DNA of 64,000 bases from JAJZNI01 sp035624785 (GTDB taxonomy: Bacteria > Chloroflexota > Dormibacteria > Aeolococcales > Aeolococcaceae). The notes under the pieces were generated by a model that did not search any database, was not told where the DNA came from, and worked only from the letters and a program-made list of their open reading frames with translations. Below, in pieces: positions 48,640-57,671 of the stretch (positions are counted from its first letter, which is position 1; each line of letters opens with the position of its first letter). Made by a program: the position numbers and the translations under genes. The stretch lies in the NCBI GenBank assembly GCA_035624785.1, contig DASPQV010000049.1, positions 1-64,000 of the forward strand. Direction: 5' to 3'.

Positions 48640-50190
48640 ATGGACCACGTGACCGAGGGGCCGCTGCCGGGCGCAAGCCCAGCCCCTGTCCAAACCTCGC
48701 CGCTTCCGGGAAGCGGGGTTCGGGGTCTCCGCAACTCCCTGATGGTGCTGGCGGCCCAGCTCGCTTCCCGGCTGCTCGCCCTGGGCACGGTGATCGTGAT
48801 CCTCCGCTCCCTGGGCGCCGGCGACTTCGGCCAGATGCAGACCGCGATCACCTACGGGGCGATCGTCTCGGTGCTCGCCGACCTCGGTCTGAGCACCCTC
48901 TACGTGCGGGAGGGGGCACGGCGGCCCGACCAGATCGGCCGCTACCTCGACAACCAGCTCTCGGTCAGGATCCCGCTGGCGGTCCTCGCGGTCCTGGTGC
49001 TCACCGGTACCCTTTGGCTGCTCGGGCTCCACTCGCTGATCGTGGCCAGCGCCGCGCTCCTGGTCAGCTCCGGCCTGCAGCTCATCCTGCGCAACACCTT
49101 CTACGCGCTGCAACGGGTGCGATGGGTGGTCATCGAGATCGTCCCCGAGGCGCTGCTCCTCCTCGGTCTGGTGGTGATCGGCGCCGTCCGGGACCTCGGC
49201 ACGGCGTATTTCATCTGGACCTACACGTTCAGCTACCTGGCCGCCGCGGCCTACTTCGCGATCGTCCTGCTGTCGGCTGGCATCTGGCGGCCGCGCTGGC
49301 GCTTCGAGCCATCGCTGATCCTGCCCTGGCTGGTGATGACCCTGCCGCTCGCCGTTTCCTATGTCTTCACCACCGTCTACTGGCAGATCGACGTTCCCAT
49401 CCTTCAGCACTTCGGGCCGCAGGTCGCCCGGTCGTGCCCCTCGCCCACGACCCTCGCCTACTGCGAGGTGGGCTGGTACCAGGCCGCCTACAAGCCCTTC
49501 CAGGCGCTCCTGGTGGTGCCCTTCGCGCTCCGCACCGTGGTCTTCCCGCTCCTCTCCGTTTACCACCGGGAGGCTCGCGACCGCCTGGTGGCGACGACCC
49601 AGAAGCTCTTCAAGGGCCTGGTCGCCCTCGGCCTTCCCATCAGCGTGGGGGTGGTCGTCCTGGCCGGCCAGTACACCCAGCTGTTCAGCCTGTACCCGCA
49701 GGCCTCGCCCGCCCTGCGCCTGCTCGGCATCACCATCGTCTTCATGTTCGTGGACAACGCCAACGCCGCCACCCTCCTGGCGATGGACCGGCAGCGCATC
49801 TACGCCTGGATCGTGGGCATCGGGATGGTGGTCAACGTGGTCCTCAACGCGGCGCTGATCCCCGTCTTCGAGCACCTCCACCCCGGGAGTGGCTACTGGG
49901 TCACCAGCGCCAACACCGCGCTCACCGAGATCGGCCTGGTGGCGATCGGCTGGTGGGTGCTGCGGCGCCTGGGGGTGCGCATCCCCATCATCCGGTTGAG
50001 CTGGCGGATCATCCCCGCCGCCCTGGTGATGGGCGGCTTCCTGCTCCTGGTCCGGCCCGAGGGAAGGGTCGCGACCGTGCTGCTGACCATCGCTGCGGGG
50101 TTCCTCTACCTGGTCGCGCTCTGGGTGTTCCGGGCCGCCGATGCCGAGGAGCGGCGGCTGATCCGCAGGGCGCTCAGCCGGCGGGCCTGA
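48640..50190 (+). CDS. Polysaccharide flippase-like membrane protein (Wzx/MVF superfamily)
   Basis: The 516-residue product has about fourteen membrane helices. The N-terminal RNSLMVLAAQLASRLLALGT and LRSLGAGDFGQMQTAITYGA are typical of Wzx/RfbX-type oligosaccharide-lipid flippases. A cysteine-containing external loop (VARSCPSPTTLAYCEVGWYQ) between helices is unusual. It would move lipid-linked sugars across the cytoplasmic membrane, but no glycosyltransferases are nearby. The ATG at 48640 is chosen inside a longer open frame because the family starts soon after it. Confidence 0.78.
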   Translation: MDHVTEGPLPGASPAPVQTSPLPGSGVRGLRNSLMVLAAQLASRLLALGTVIVILRSLGAGDFGQMQTAITYGAIVSVLADLGLSTLYVREGARRPDQIGRYLDNQLSVRIPLAVLAVLVLTGTLWLLGLHSLIVASAALLVSSGLQLILRNTFYALQRVRWVVIEIVPEALLLLGLVVIGAVRDLGTAYFIWTYTFSYLAAAAYFAIVLLSAGIWRPRWRFEPSLILPWLVMTLPLAVSYVFTTVYWQIDVPILQHFGPQVARSCPSPTTLAYCEVGWYQAAYKPFQALLVVPFALRTVVFPLLSVYHREARDRLVATTQKLFKGLVALGLPISVGVVVLAGQYTQLFSLYPQASPALRLLGITIVFMFVDNANAATLLAMDRQRIYAWIVGIGMVVNVVLNAALIPVFEHLHPGSGYWVTSANTALTEIGLVAIGWWVLRRLGVRIPIIRLSWRIIPAALVMGGFLLLVRPEGRVATVLLTIAAGFLYLVALWVFRAADAEERRLIRRALSRRA

Positions 50191-50257
50191 CCCGGCGCCC
50201 GCGTCGCCGGGCGATCTCTCCCCGCCGGGGGGCGCCGGGCTCGCCGGTGGGGTCCGG

Positions 50258-51637
50258 TCAGGGCCGAGCCGGGGCCGGGGTCGGCGTCGCCGAGGGGCTC
50301 GGCGTCGCCGCGGGTGTGGCGCCGGCTGTCGGGGTGGGCGATGGCGAGGGGATCGCCGACGCGGGCACGTCCTGGCCACCCTGGACGAACTCGCTCCAGG
50401 GCACCTGCCAGTCGCCCTCGCCGTCGGAATACGAGGCCTGCAGCGGGCTGCCCTCCACCTCGACGACGTCGCCCACCTGGCTCCAGCTGTAGTAGGCGGT
50501 GGCATGGTCGGGGGCCAGGTTGATGCAGCCGTGCGAGCTGTTCACGGCACGGCCGTAGGTCTGCAGGTTGCAGTTGCTGTCATTGCAGGCCCAGGGGGCG
50601 GAGTGGATGTAGTAGCCGTCCGACGAGACCGCGGTGTCCTGGTAGACGTTCTCGTCGTAGTAGTTCGCCCCGCCCGGGGTGCAGGCGTCGGGAGTGTGGA
50701 AGGTGGGGCAGGACTTCATGTCGATGACCGGGGTGTGGAAGAGCACCACCAGGGTGCCGTCGATGGTGTCGAAGCCGGTCTTGCCGGTGTTGACCGGCCA
50801 GTTGTAGAGCAGCGCGTGGTCGTCGTAGACCCACATCTGGCGGGACTGGGTGTCGACGATGGTGATGTGGCTGGGCCCGATCGTGAAGGTCTCGTTCCAG
50901 TCGCCCAGGCCCCAGTAGCCGTTGCCGGCGTCCACCCCCTGGAGGTCGCCGACGACGGTCACCACCGTGCCCGGCTCCCAGAAGGCGGCCGGGCGGTAGT
51001 GGAGGTCCTGGCTGTCGAACCAGTACCAGCCGCCGGCCTGGGGAGGGTTGCTGACCACCGCGATGTGGGCGACGATGTCGGACCTGTCGGCGGCGGGGAT
51101 CGGGGTGTTGAAGTGGAGGTCGATGGGCTCGCCGATCCCCACGGTCACCCCGTTACCGGGGCCCACGTCGGTGAGCAGCCGGTGCGCCGAGGTGATGGTG
51201 GAGAAGGTGGTGGTCGCCCGGACCGCGGCGTCCCCGCTCGCCTTGGCGGTCGCCGTCACCGTGTAGGTGGCGTCGAGGTCGAGCCCGCCCTGGTACTGCC
51301 ACTCGCGTCCGTCCGAGGTGAGGTCTGCGGCCAGGGCGAGCGAGGCGCCATCCTCCTGGACGTTCACCGAGCCGATCTGGGCGTTGGCCGCGGTCACCGT
51401 GATGGGCTGGTCGAGGCCGACACCCGAGGATCCGTCGGCGGGGGTGACGGTCAGGCTGGGCGGGCCTGACGGGGTGGGTACCGGCGTCGGGGTTGGGGTG
51501 GAGAGCCCGCCGGTCACCCCGGCGACCGGCGTGTCCGCATGCGTCGCCGGCGGAGGCGGCCCCGTGCTGGAGCAGGCGGCGGCCAGCAGACCGAGGACGC
51601 CGACGGCCAGCCACCCCCGTCGCGGCGTGCCTCGCAT
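50258..51637 (-). CDS. Lipoprotein L,D-transpeptidase (YkuD domain)
   Basis: The 459-residue product is a cell-wall cross-linking enzyme. The N-terminus is a lipoprotein signal (LAVGVLGLLAAACSS) with a Thr/Pro-rich linker after the lipid Cys. Two Ig-like domains (about 60-150 and 155-250) precede a YkuD domain (about 255-400) with HSAPW and the catalytic Cys in NSSHGCINLAPD. This order matches mycobacterial LdtMt2-type enzymes, which form 3-3 links in peptidoglycan. A Pro/Thr/Ala-rich tail follows. GGAGGACC precedes the ATG. Confidence 0.9.
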   Translation of the reverse strand: MRGTPRRGWLAVGVLGLLAAACSSTGPPPPATHADTPVAGVTGGLSTPTPTPVPTPSGPPSLTVTPADGSSGVGLDQPITVTAANAQIGSVNVQEDGASLALAADLTSDGREWQYQGGLDLDATYTVTATAKASGDAAVRATTTFSTITSAHRLLTDVGPGNGVTVGIGEPIDLHFNTPIPAADRSDIVAHIAVVSNPPQAGGWYWFDSQDLHYRPAAFWEPGTVVTVVGDLQGVDAGNGYWGLGDWNETFTIGPSHITIVDTQSRQMWVYDDHALLYNWPVNTGKTGFDTIDGTLVVLFHTPVIDMKSCPTFHTPDACTPGGANYYDENVYQDTAVSSDGYYIHSAPWACNDSNCNLQTYGRAVNSSHGCINLAPDHATAYYSWSQVGDVVEVEGSPLQASYSDGEGDWQVPWSEFVQGGQDVPASAIPSPSPTPTAGATPAATPSPSATPTPAPARP

Positions 51638-51749
51638 GGGTCCTCCGCTTCACTCGGTGCCGAGGCGCGGCCCCGGCGTCTCTAGGACGATAACCGCCCA
51701 GGGACCGCTCTGGTTACTTTGCAGGCCAGACCGCCCCAAGGTCGCGCGC

Positions 51750-52913
51750 TCAGCTCAGCCTTTCGACGACCATGGCCATGCCCATGCCGCCACCGACGCA
51801 CATGGTCTCCAGGCCCAGCTGGCCGTCCTTCTCCTGGAGGCCGTTGAGCAGGGTGCAGAGGATCCTCGCCCCGGTCATGCCGAAGGGGTGGCCCAGAGCG
51901 ATGGCGCCGCCGTGGGGGTTGAGGCGGTCGTCGAATGGGTCGAGCCCCAGGCCTCGTGCCGAGGGGATCACCTGAGCGGCGAAGGCCTCGTTGATCTCGA
52001 TGATGTCCATGTCGTCGATGCTCATTCCGGCCCGGGACAGGGCCTGGCGGGATGCTGCGATCGGCCCCAGGCCCATGAACTCGGGCTCCAGGGCGGAGAG
52101 GCCGGTGGAGACCACTCGGGCCAGGGGCTGGATGCCCAGCTCCTCCGCCTTGCGGTCGCTCATCACCACCACCGCGGCCGCCCCGTCGTTGAGGGGGCAG
52201 GAGTTGCCCGCGGTCACGCTGCCCCCCTCCCGGAAGGCCGCCTCCAGGGCCGCCAGCTTCTCCAGGGAGGTGTTGCGGCGAGGGCCGTCGTCGGTGGCCG
52301 GGAGCCCCCCCTCGCCGGTCGGCATGGGCACGATCTCCCGGGCGTAGAACCCGGAATCCTGGGAGGCCACGGCCAGCTCCTGGGAGCGCAGTCCGAAGCG
52401 GTCCATCTCCTCGCGGGAGATGCGCTCGCGTCGGGCCACGTTCTCGGCGGTCTCGCCCATCAGGATGTAGATGTCCGGGTAGGCCTCGGCGTTGCCCGCT
52501 TCCAACCGCGGGTTGCGGTTGTTGGGCATGTCGCTGGTGCCGTACTGGTAGCGGGTGATCGACTCGACGCCCACCGAGAGGAAGACCTCCCCTTCACCGC
52601 AGCGGATGGCGTGGGCCGCCATCCTGGTGGTCTGCAGCGAAGAGGCGCAGTAGCGGTTGACGGTCGTCCCGGGGACGTTGAGGCGGGTGAGGATGGATAC
52701 CACCCGCCCGATGTTGAAGCCCTGCTCCCCCCCCGGAAGCCCGCAGCCGCAGATCAGGTCGTCGATGCTCCGGCGGTCGAGGGCCGGCAGCTTGTCGAGA
52801 ACGCTCTCGACCACGTGGGCGGCCAGGTCATCCGACCTCCAGTTGACCAGGCTGCCCTTGAAGGCCCGCCCGATCGGCGACCGGCCGAAAGCGGCGATGA
52901 CGGGCTCGGGCAT
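51750..52913 (-). CDS. Thiolase (acetyl-CoA C-acyltransferase)
   Basis: The 387-residue product has the three thiolase signatures: nucleophile Cys in VNRYCASSLQTTRMAAHAI, His in NPHGGAIALGHPFGMTGARI, and the second Cys in ETMCVGGGMGMAM. NEAFAAQVIPSARG is also typical. Such enzymes cleave 3-oxoacyl-CoA in beta-oxidation or condense acetyl-CoA. GGAGG precedes the ATG at 52913. It is divergent from malic enzyme and lies in a neighbourhood with an acyl-CoA ligase, consistent with fatty-acid use. Confidence 0.9.
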   Translation of the reverse strand: MPEPVIAAFGRSPIGRAFKGSLVNWRSDDLAAHVVESVLDKLPALDRRSIDDLICGCGLPGGEQGFNIGRVVSILTRLNVPGTTVNRYCASSLQTTRMAAHAIRCGEGEVFLSVGVESITRYQYGTSDMPNNRNPRLEAGNAEAYPDIYILMGETAENVARRERISREEMDRFGLRSQELAVASQDSGFYAREIVPMPTGEGGLPATDDGPRRNTSLEKLAALEAAFREGGSVTAGNSCPLNDGAAAVVVMSDRKAEELGIQPLARVVSTGLSALEPEFMGLGPIAASRQALSRAGMSIDDMDIIEINEAFAAQVIPSARGLGLDPFDDRLNPHGGAIALGHPFGMTGARILCTLLNGLQEKDGQLGLETMCVGGGMGMAMVVERLS

Positions 52914-53020
52914 GTGAAGAACCTCCCAGCTGGTTGCTTTCTCCGATTCTGTCTCAATCCCCGCGCCGCCGGCGCCCGCCACCTCGCCCCGCGCCTTTTG
53001 ACCGCCCGGGCTCCGTCGAC

Positions 53021-53047
53021 GAAGGGCCCCAGAAGCTGGGGCCCTTC
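53021..53047. terminator. Perfect 12-bp hairpin in a divergent intergenic region
   Basis: GAAGGGCCCCAG (53021-53032) and CTGGGGCCCTTC (53036-53047) form a perfect stem with a three-base loop (or a 10-bp stem with a 7-base loop). It lies 54 bp before the malic enzyme start and 107 bp before the divergent thiolase start. It looks like a terminator but no gene ends here; it may be an attenuator in the malic enzyme leader or a leftover from a lost gene. Confidence 0.4.
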
Positions 53048-53101
53048 GGCAGTGTCGGAACGCTGGGCGGGCTGGCAAGGTGGTGGCGGAGGCCTGAATA
53101 G

Positions 53102-54829
53102 ATGAGGAACGTGCTGCGTTCGCCAGCCCTGGTGCCCTGGCTTGGCTCGTCCAAGCCGGAGCGTGAACGGCCCTGCGGTTACGAGTTGCTCGCCGAACCG
53201 TCGCTCAACAAGGACGCCGCCTTCACCGAGGAGGAGCGCGCCACCTGCCATCTGCGCGGTCTCCTGCCCTGGCGGGTGGTGACCATCCAGGAGCAGATGG
53301 CCCTGGAGTTGGAGCACCTCCGGCGCAAGGGCGACGATCTGGAGCGCTACATCGGCCTGGCGGCCCTCCATGACCGCAACGAGACCCTCTTCTTCCGCAT
53401 GCTCATCGAGCACCTCGAGGAGCTGGCTCCGATCGTCTACACGCCCACGGTGGGCTACGCCTGCCGGGAGTTCAGCCACGTGGTCCGCCGGCCCCGGGGG
53501 ATCTGGATCACCCCGGACGACGTCGATCGCATCCGCGACCTGCTCCGCAACGCCGGCCGGCCCGAGGTGCGCCTGATCGTCGTCACCGACAACGAGCGCA
53601 TCCTCGGGCTCGGCGACCAGGGGGCGGGGGGCATGGGCATCCCGGTGGGCAAGCTCGCCCTCTACACCGCTGGCGCCGGCATTCACCCCTCGCTGACCCT
53701 GCCCGTGTCCCTCGACTGCGGCACCGACAACCAGAAGCTGCTCGACGATCCCCTCTACCTGGGCTATCCCAAGCCGCGGCTGCGTGGCGCCGCCTACGAC
53801 GCCTTCATCGAGACCTTCGTGGAGGCGGTCGAGGACGTCTTCCCCCACTGCCTGGTGCAGTGGGAGGACTTCAAGCAGCACAACGCCATCCGGCTCCTCG
53901 ACCGCTACCGGCAGCGGATCCCCAGCTTCAATGACGACATCCAGGGAACCGCGGCGGTGATCCTGGGTGGCATCCAGGCCTACCTCCGCCACGCCGGGGA
54001 GCCGCTGCCGAAGCAGCGGGTGATGTTCCTCGGCGCCGGGGCGGCGGGCATCGGGATCGCCCGGCTGATCCAGGCGGCCATGCGCGCCGAGGGGGCCGAC
54101 CCCGAGGAGGTCCGGCGGGCGGTGGTGATGCTGGATTCCCGGGGGCTGCTCTTCGAGGGGCGCGACCACATCGAGGACGACAAGCGGCCATTCGCCCTGA
54201 CCGCGGGCGACATGGCGCGTCTCGAGCTCGACGGTGAGCCCGGTGACCTCGAGACGGTGGTGCGCCATGTGGCGCCCACCATCCTGATCGGGACCAGCGG
54301 GAAGGCAGGGGCCTTCTCCGAGGGGGCCATCCGGGCCATGGCGGCCCAGGCCCGCCGGCCGGTGGTCCTGGCTCTGAGCAACCCCAATGCCAACTGCGAG
54401 GCGCTCCCCGAGGACGTGCTCGCCTGGACCGGCGGCCGCGCCGTGGTCGCCACCGGGAGCCCGTTCCCATCCGTGGAGGTGGAGGGCGTGCCCCGGCTGA
54501 TCGGCCAGGCCAACAACGTCTTCATCTTCCCGGGCATCGGGATGGGGGCGATCGTGGCCCATGCCCGGGAGGTGAGCGATCGGATGCTCCTGGTCGCCGC
54601 CAGCGCGCTCGCCGAGGCGGTGCCGCGGGAGCGGCTGGCCCAGGGAGCCATCTATCCCAGCCTCAACGATCTGAGGCCGATCTCGCGGCGGGTGGCGGTT
54701 GCGGTGGCCTGCCAGGCGCGCGACGAGGGGCTGGGGCGGGTGGCCGGCGACGAGGAGATCGGGGCTGCCGTGGACGCGGCAATGTGGATGCCCGAGTACA
54801 TCTCGCCACCCGGCCCGGAGGGATGCTGA
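53102..54829 (+). CDS. maeA: NAD-dependent malic enzyme
   Basis: The 575-residue product is the long (SfcA/MaeA and eukaryotic-like) malic enzyme converting malate to pyruvate and CO2. Motifs are IVYTPTVGYACREFS (catalytic Tyr), ILGLGDQGAGGMGIPVGKLA, LPVSLDCGTDNQKLLDDPLY, PSFNDDIQGTAAVILGG (metal site) and the Rossmann MFLGAGAAGIGIARL. ALSNPNANCEALPED and FIFPGIGMGAIVA complete the core. The ATG at 53102 is the only good start; no strong ribosome-binding site is seen, and a hairpin lies upstream. Confidence 0.92.
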   Translation: MRNVLRSPALVPWLGSSKPERERPCGYELLAEPSLNKDAAFTEEERATCHLRGLLPWRVVTIQEQMALELEHLRRKGDDLERYIGLAALHDRNETLFFRMLIEHLEELAPIVYTPTVGYACREFSHVVRRPRGIWITPDDVDRIRDLLRNAGRPEVRLIVVTDNERILGLGDQGAGGMGIPVGKLALYTAGAGIHPSLTLPVSLDCGTDNQKLLDDPLYLGYPKPRLRGAAYDAFIETFVEAVEDVFPHCLVQWEDFKQHNAIRLLDRYRQRIPSFNDDIQGTAAVILGGIQAYLRHAGEPLPKQRVMFLGAGAAGIGIARLIQAAMRAEGADPEEVRRAVVMLDSRGLLFEGRDHIEDDKRPFALTAGDMARLELDGEPGDLETVVRHVAPTILIGTSGKAGAFSEGAIRAMAAQARRPVVLALSNPNANCEALPEDVLAWTGGRAVVATGSPFPSVEVEGVPRLIGQANNVFIFPGIGMGAIVAHAREVSDRMLLVAASALAEAVPRERLAQGAIYPSLNDLRPISRRVAVAVACQARDEGLGRVAGDEEIGAAVDAAMWMPEYISPPGPEGC

Positions 54830-54844
54830 CCCTGCGGACGGGGG

Positions 54845-55009
54845 TCAGCGCGTGACCAGCCAGTAGACGACGGCCAGGGGCACGCAGGCGGCCAGGGCCA
54901 GGGCGGTGACCAGGCGCCGCCGCGGGCTGGAGCGGCGGTCGCGCAGCACCGCCGCCACCGCCGCGACCCAGAGCAGGCAGCCGAGCCCGATCAGCAGGTA
55001 GCCGAGCAT
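54845..55009 (-). CDS. 54-residue two-helix membrane protein coupled to threonine dehydratase
   Basis: A short frame opens with ATG at 55009 that overlaps the upstream dehydratase stop by one base (TGATG). It encodes MLGYLLIGLGCLLWVAAVAA, a basic turn (LRDRRSSPRRR) and a second hydrophobic stretch LVTALALAACVPLAVVYWL, ending VTR. Two membrane helices with a positive loop place both termini outside. No family is recognised. Codon choice is like that of the neighbours, and the coupled start favours a real gene. It ends 15 bp from the convergent malic enzyme stop. Confidence 0.6.
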   Translation of the reverse strand: MLGYLLIGLGCLLWVAAVAAVLRDRRSSPRRRLVTALALAACVPLAVVYWLVTR

Positions 55010-55980
55010 CAGGAGCTGGCGAGCACCGCAGCGAGCTGCGCCGGGCTGATGTTGGCGCCGGTGCAGAGCAGGGCCACCCGGCGGCTCTCGAGATGGGGCC
55101 GGAGAGCTGGGCTGAGGGCGGCCGCCAGGGCCGCCGCTCCCGCCGGTTCCACCAGGGTCCGGGTCTTCTCGATCATCAGCCGGGTCGCCCGGAGCAGATC
55201 GCCGTCGTCGACCAGCAGGAAGTCGCTGAGCAGGGTGCGGAGGATTCGCTGGGGGAGGGCGAAGGCAGTGCCAGTCGAGAGCCCCTCGGCGACGGTGGTG
55301 TTGGCCCGCTCCACGGCGGCGCCCGCCTCCCAGGAGTCGTGGGCGGCGCTGGCCTGTGCCGACTGCACGCCGATCACCCGGATTCGCGGGCTGACCGCTC
55401 GGGCCACGATGCAGGCGCCCGCCGCCCCGCTGCCGCCGCCGATGGGAACCACGATGACCTCGACGGTGGGCTGATCCTCGAGCAGCTCCAGGGTGTGGGT
55501 GGCGACCCCGGCGATGAGATCGGGTTCGTCACCGGAGTGGATGTAGCGGCGACCTCGCTCCGCCGCGAACCGCTCGCACTCCCGGCGGGCTTCGTCGAAC
55601 TTGCGTCCCGCGAAGACCACCTCGGCGCCGAGGTCATGCATCGCCTCCACCTTCACGGGGTTGGCGCCCTCGGGGACGAAGACTGTCGCCGGCACCCCGA
55701 AGAGGCGGGCCGCGTAGGCGATCGACTGCCCGTGGTTGCCGGTGGAGGCGGTGGCCACTCCCGCGGCCCTGGTCTGGCCGTCAAGCCGGCTCATCAGGTT
55801 GATGCCACCGCGGACCTTGAAGGCTCCGGTGGGCATGAGGTTCTCGTGCTTGACCCAGACCTCGGCGCCCACCAACTGGTCCAGGCCGGCATAGCGGCGG
55901 AGGGGGGTGCGAGGAAGGTGGGCGGAGATCCGGTTCCGCGCATTGAGAACGTCGACCAGAGTGGGGGGCTGGAGCATCAT
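55009..55980 (-). CDS. Threonine/serine dehydratase (PLP fold type II), catabolic type
   Basis: The 323-residue product deaminates threonine (or serine) to the 2-oxo acid. Schiff-base Lys is in MPTGAFKVRGGINLMS, the substrate loop is ATASTGNHGQSIAYAARLF, and the phosphate-binding glycine loop is VPIGGGSGAAGA. There is no C-terminal ACT domain, so isoleucine feedback is not expected. Start at the ATG pair 55975-55980, without an obvious ribosome-binding site. It is divergent from the acyl-CoA ligase, and a tiny membrane protein is coupled to its end. A second dehydratase lies at 61.5-62.5 kb. Confidence 0.87.
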   Translation of the reverse strand: MMLQPPTLVDVLNARNRISAHLPRTPLRRYAGLDQLVGAEVWVKHENLMPTGAFKVRGGINLMSRLDGQTRAAGVATASTGNHGQSIAYAARLFGVPATVFVPEGANPVKVEAMHDLGAEVVFAGRKFDEARRECERFAAERGRRYIHSGDEPDLIAGVATHTLELLEDQPTVEVIVVPIGGGSGAAGACIVARAVSPRIRVIGVQSAQASAAHDSWEAGAAVERANTTVAEGLSTGTAFALPQRILRTLLSDFLLVDDGDLLRATRLMIEKTRTLVEPAGAAALAAALSPALRPHLESRRVALLCTGANISPAQLAAVLASS

Positions 55981-56029
55981 GGCGGCATGGTATTGGGGGC
56001 GGCGGTCGCGCTGCCCGGGGAGGAGACCG

Positions 56030-57661
56030 ATGCAGAGCACGATGCAGGACGTGCCCCTCACCGTCACCGAGATCTTCCGGAGGGGACGGCGCATATACGG
56101 GGACAGCCAGGTGGTGACCTTCGAAGGTGAGGGCTCGCGACGGGCCAGCTTCGCCGAGGTCGCTGACCGCACCGACCGGCTCGCCGCCGGGCTGCGCCGT
56201 CTCGGTGTCGGCCCCGGTGACCGGGTGGGCACCCTGTGCTGGAACCACCAGGCGCACCTGGAGGCTTACTTCGCGGTCCCCGGCCTGGGCGCGGTGCTCC
56301 ACACCCTCAACCTGCGCCTCTACCCGCCGCAGCTGGCCTTCATCATCAACCACGCCGAGGACCGGGTGATCATCGCCGACGCCAGCCTGCTGCCGCTCCT
56401 GACTGCTATCCGGCCGAGTCTCAGGACCGTCGAGAAGATCGTGCTCGTCGGCAAGGGCGATGCCACCGGGCTCGGCGAGGTGATCGGCTACGAGGAGCTC
56501 ATCGCGGGTTCACCGCCGCTTCGGGCTTGGCCCGAGCTCGACGAGCGCCAGGCGGCGGCGATGTGCTACACGACCGGGACGACCGGCGATCCCCGCGGGG
56601 TGGTGTACAGCCACCGCTCGATCTGGCTGCATTCGTTCGCCGTGGGTCACAACTTCCGGCTCGACGACTCCGATCGCATCTGCATGATCGTGCCGATGTT
56701 CCACGTCCTCGCCTGGGGGACCCCTCACGCCGCGTGGATGGGCGGTTGCGACATGCACCTGCCCGAGCGGTTCCTCCAGCCCGAGCCGCTCCTCTCCTTC
56801 ATCCTCCAGGAGCGTCCGACCTTCCTGGGTGGCGTTCCCACCATCTATCAGGGGCTCCTCGGCGCGGCCCTGGCGACCGGGGCCGACCTCAGCTTCGTCC
56901 GGCTCGGGATCGGCGGCGGAGCCGCGGTTCCCACCAGCCTGATGCAGGCGTACCAGCGCTGGTTCCCGCTGGTCCAGGCCTGGGGCATGACCGAGACCAG
57001 CCCGATCGGGACCGTGGCCCACCCACCGCGGGGCGTCACCGAGGATCATCCCGACTACTGGCGCTACCGGTCCAAGACCGGGCGCATCGTCGCCGGCGTC
57101 GAGCTGCGCATCACCGACCCGGGGGGCGACGAGCTGCCCTGGGACGGCGAGTCCGTCGGCGAGATCGAGGTCAGGGGCCCCTGGATCACCGCCAGCTACT
57201 TCGGCATCGATGCCAGCGGAAGCTTCCACGACGGCTGGCTGCGCACCGGGGACGTCGGCAGCGTCGACGCCCGCGGCTACGTCCAGATCACCGACCGGTC
57301 CAAGGATGTCATCAAGTCGGGGGGGGAGTGGATCAGCTCGGTGGAGCTCGAGAACCACCTGATGGCCCATCCCGCAGTGGTGGACGTGGCGGTGGTCGGT
57401 ATCCCCGACCAGCGCTGGCAGGAGCGGCCGCTCGCGGTGGTCGCGCTCCGGCCGGGACAGCCCGCCGATCCCGAGGAGCTGCGCCAGTACCTCGCCGGCA
57501 AGGTCGCCCACTTCTCGCTGCCGGAGTCATGGGCCTTCGTCACCGAGATCCCCAAGACCTCGGTGGGCAAGCAGGACAAGAAGCTGATCCGGAGGATGCA
57601 GGCCGAGGGCAGGCTGGAGGTGCAGCGGGTCTCGGAGCCCCGGGAGGCGGCGGGTTCCTGA
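56030..57661 (+). CDS. Medium/long-chain acyl-CoA synthetase (FadD-like)
   Basis: The 543-residue ANL-superfamily enzyme activates a carboxylic acid with ATP and CoA. Motifs are the P-loop CYTTGTTGDPRGVVYSHRS, VPMFHVLAWGTPHAAWMGG, the A5 motif QAWGMTETSPIG, the hinge DGWLRTGDVGSVDARGYVQI, and the adenylation Lys in KTSVGKQDKKLIRR. The chain length of the substrate is not readable. AGGAG five bases before the ATG at 56030 fixes the start. With the nearby thiolase it suggests fatty- or aromatic-acid use. Confidence 0.88.
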   Translation: MQSTMQDVPLTVTEIFRRGRRIYGDSQVVTFEGEGSRRASFAEVADRTDRLAAGLRRLGVGPGDRVGTLCWNHQAHLEAYFAVPGLGAVLHTLNLRLYPPQLAFIINHAEDRVIIADASLLPLLTAIRPSLRTVEKIVLVGKGDATGLGEVIGYEELIAGSPPLRAWPELDERQAAAMCYTTGTTGDPRGVVYSHRSIWLHSFAVGHNFRLDDSDRICMIVPMFHVLAWGTPHAAWMGGCDMHLPERFLQPEPLLSFILQERPTFLGGVPTIYQGLLGAALATGADLSFVRLGIGGGAAVPTSLMQAYQRWFPLVQAWGMTETSPIGTVAHPPRGVTEDHPDYWRYRSKTGRIVAGVELRITDPGGDELPWDGESVGEIEVRGPWITASYFGIDASGSFHDGWLRTGDVGSVDARGYVQITDRSKDVIKSGGEWISSVELENHLMAHPAVVDVAVVGIPDQRWQERPLAVVALRPGQPADPEELRQYLAGKVAHFSLPESWAFVTEIPKTSVGKQDKKLIRRMQAEGRLEVQRVSEPREAAGS

Positions 57662-57671
57662 CATCCGGCGC

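Noticed and set aside
48604..50505. A 633-codon frame antisense to the flippase gene
   Set aside because: Asp/Glu/His/Gln-rich shadow of a membrane protein gene; not coding.
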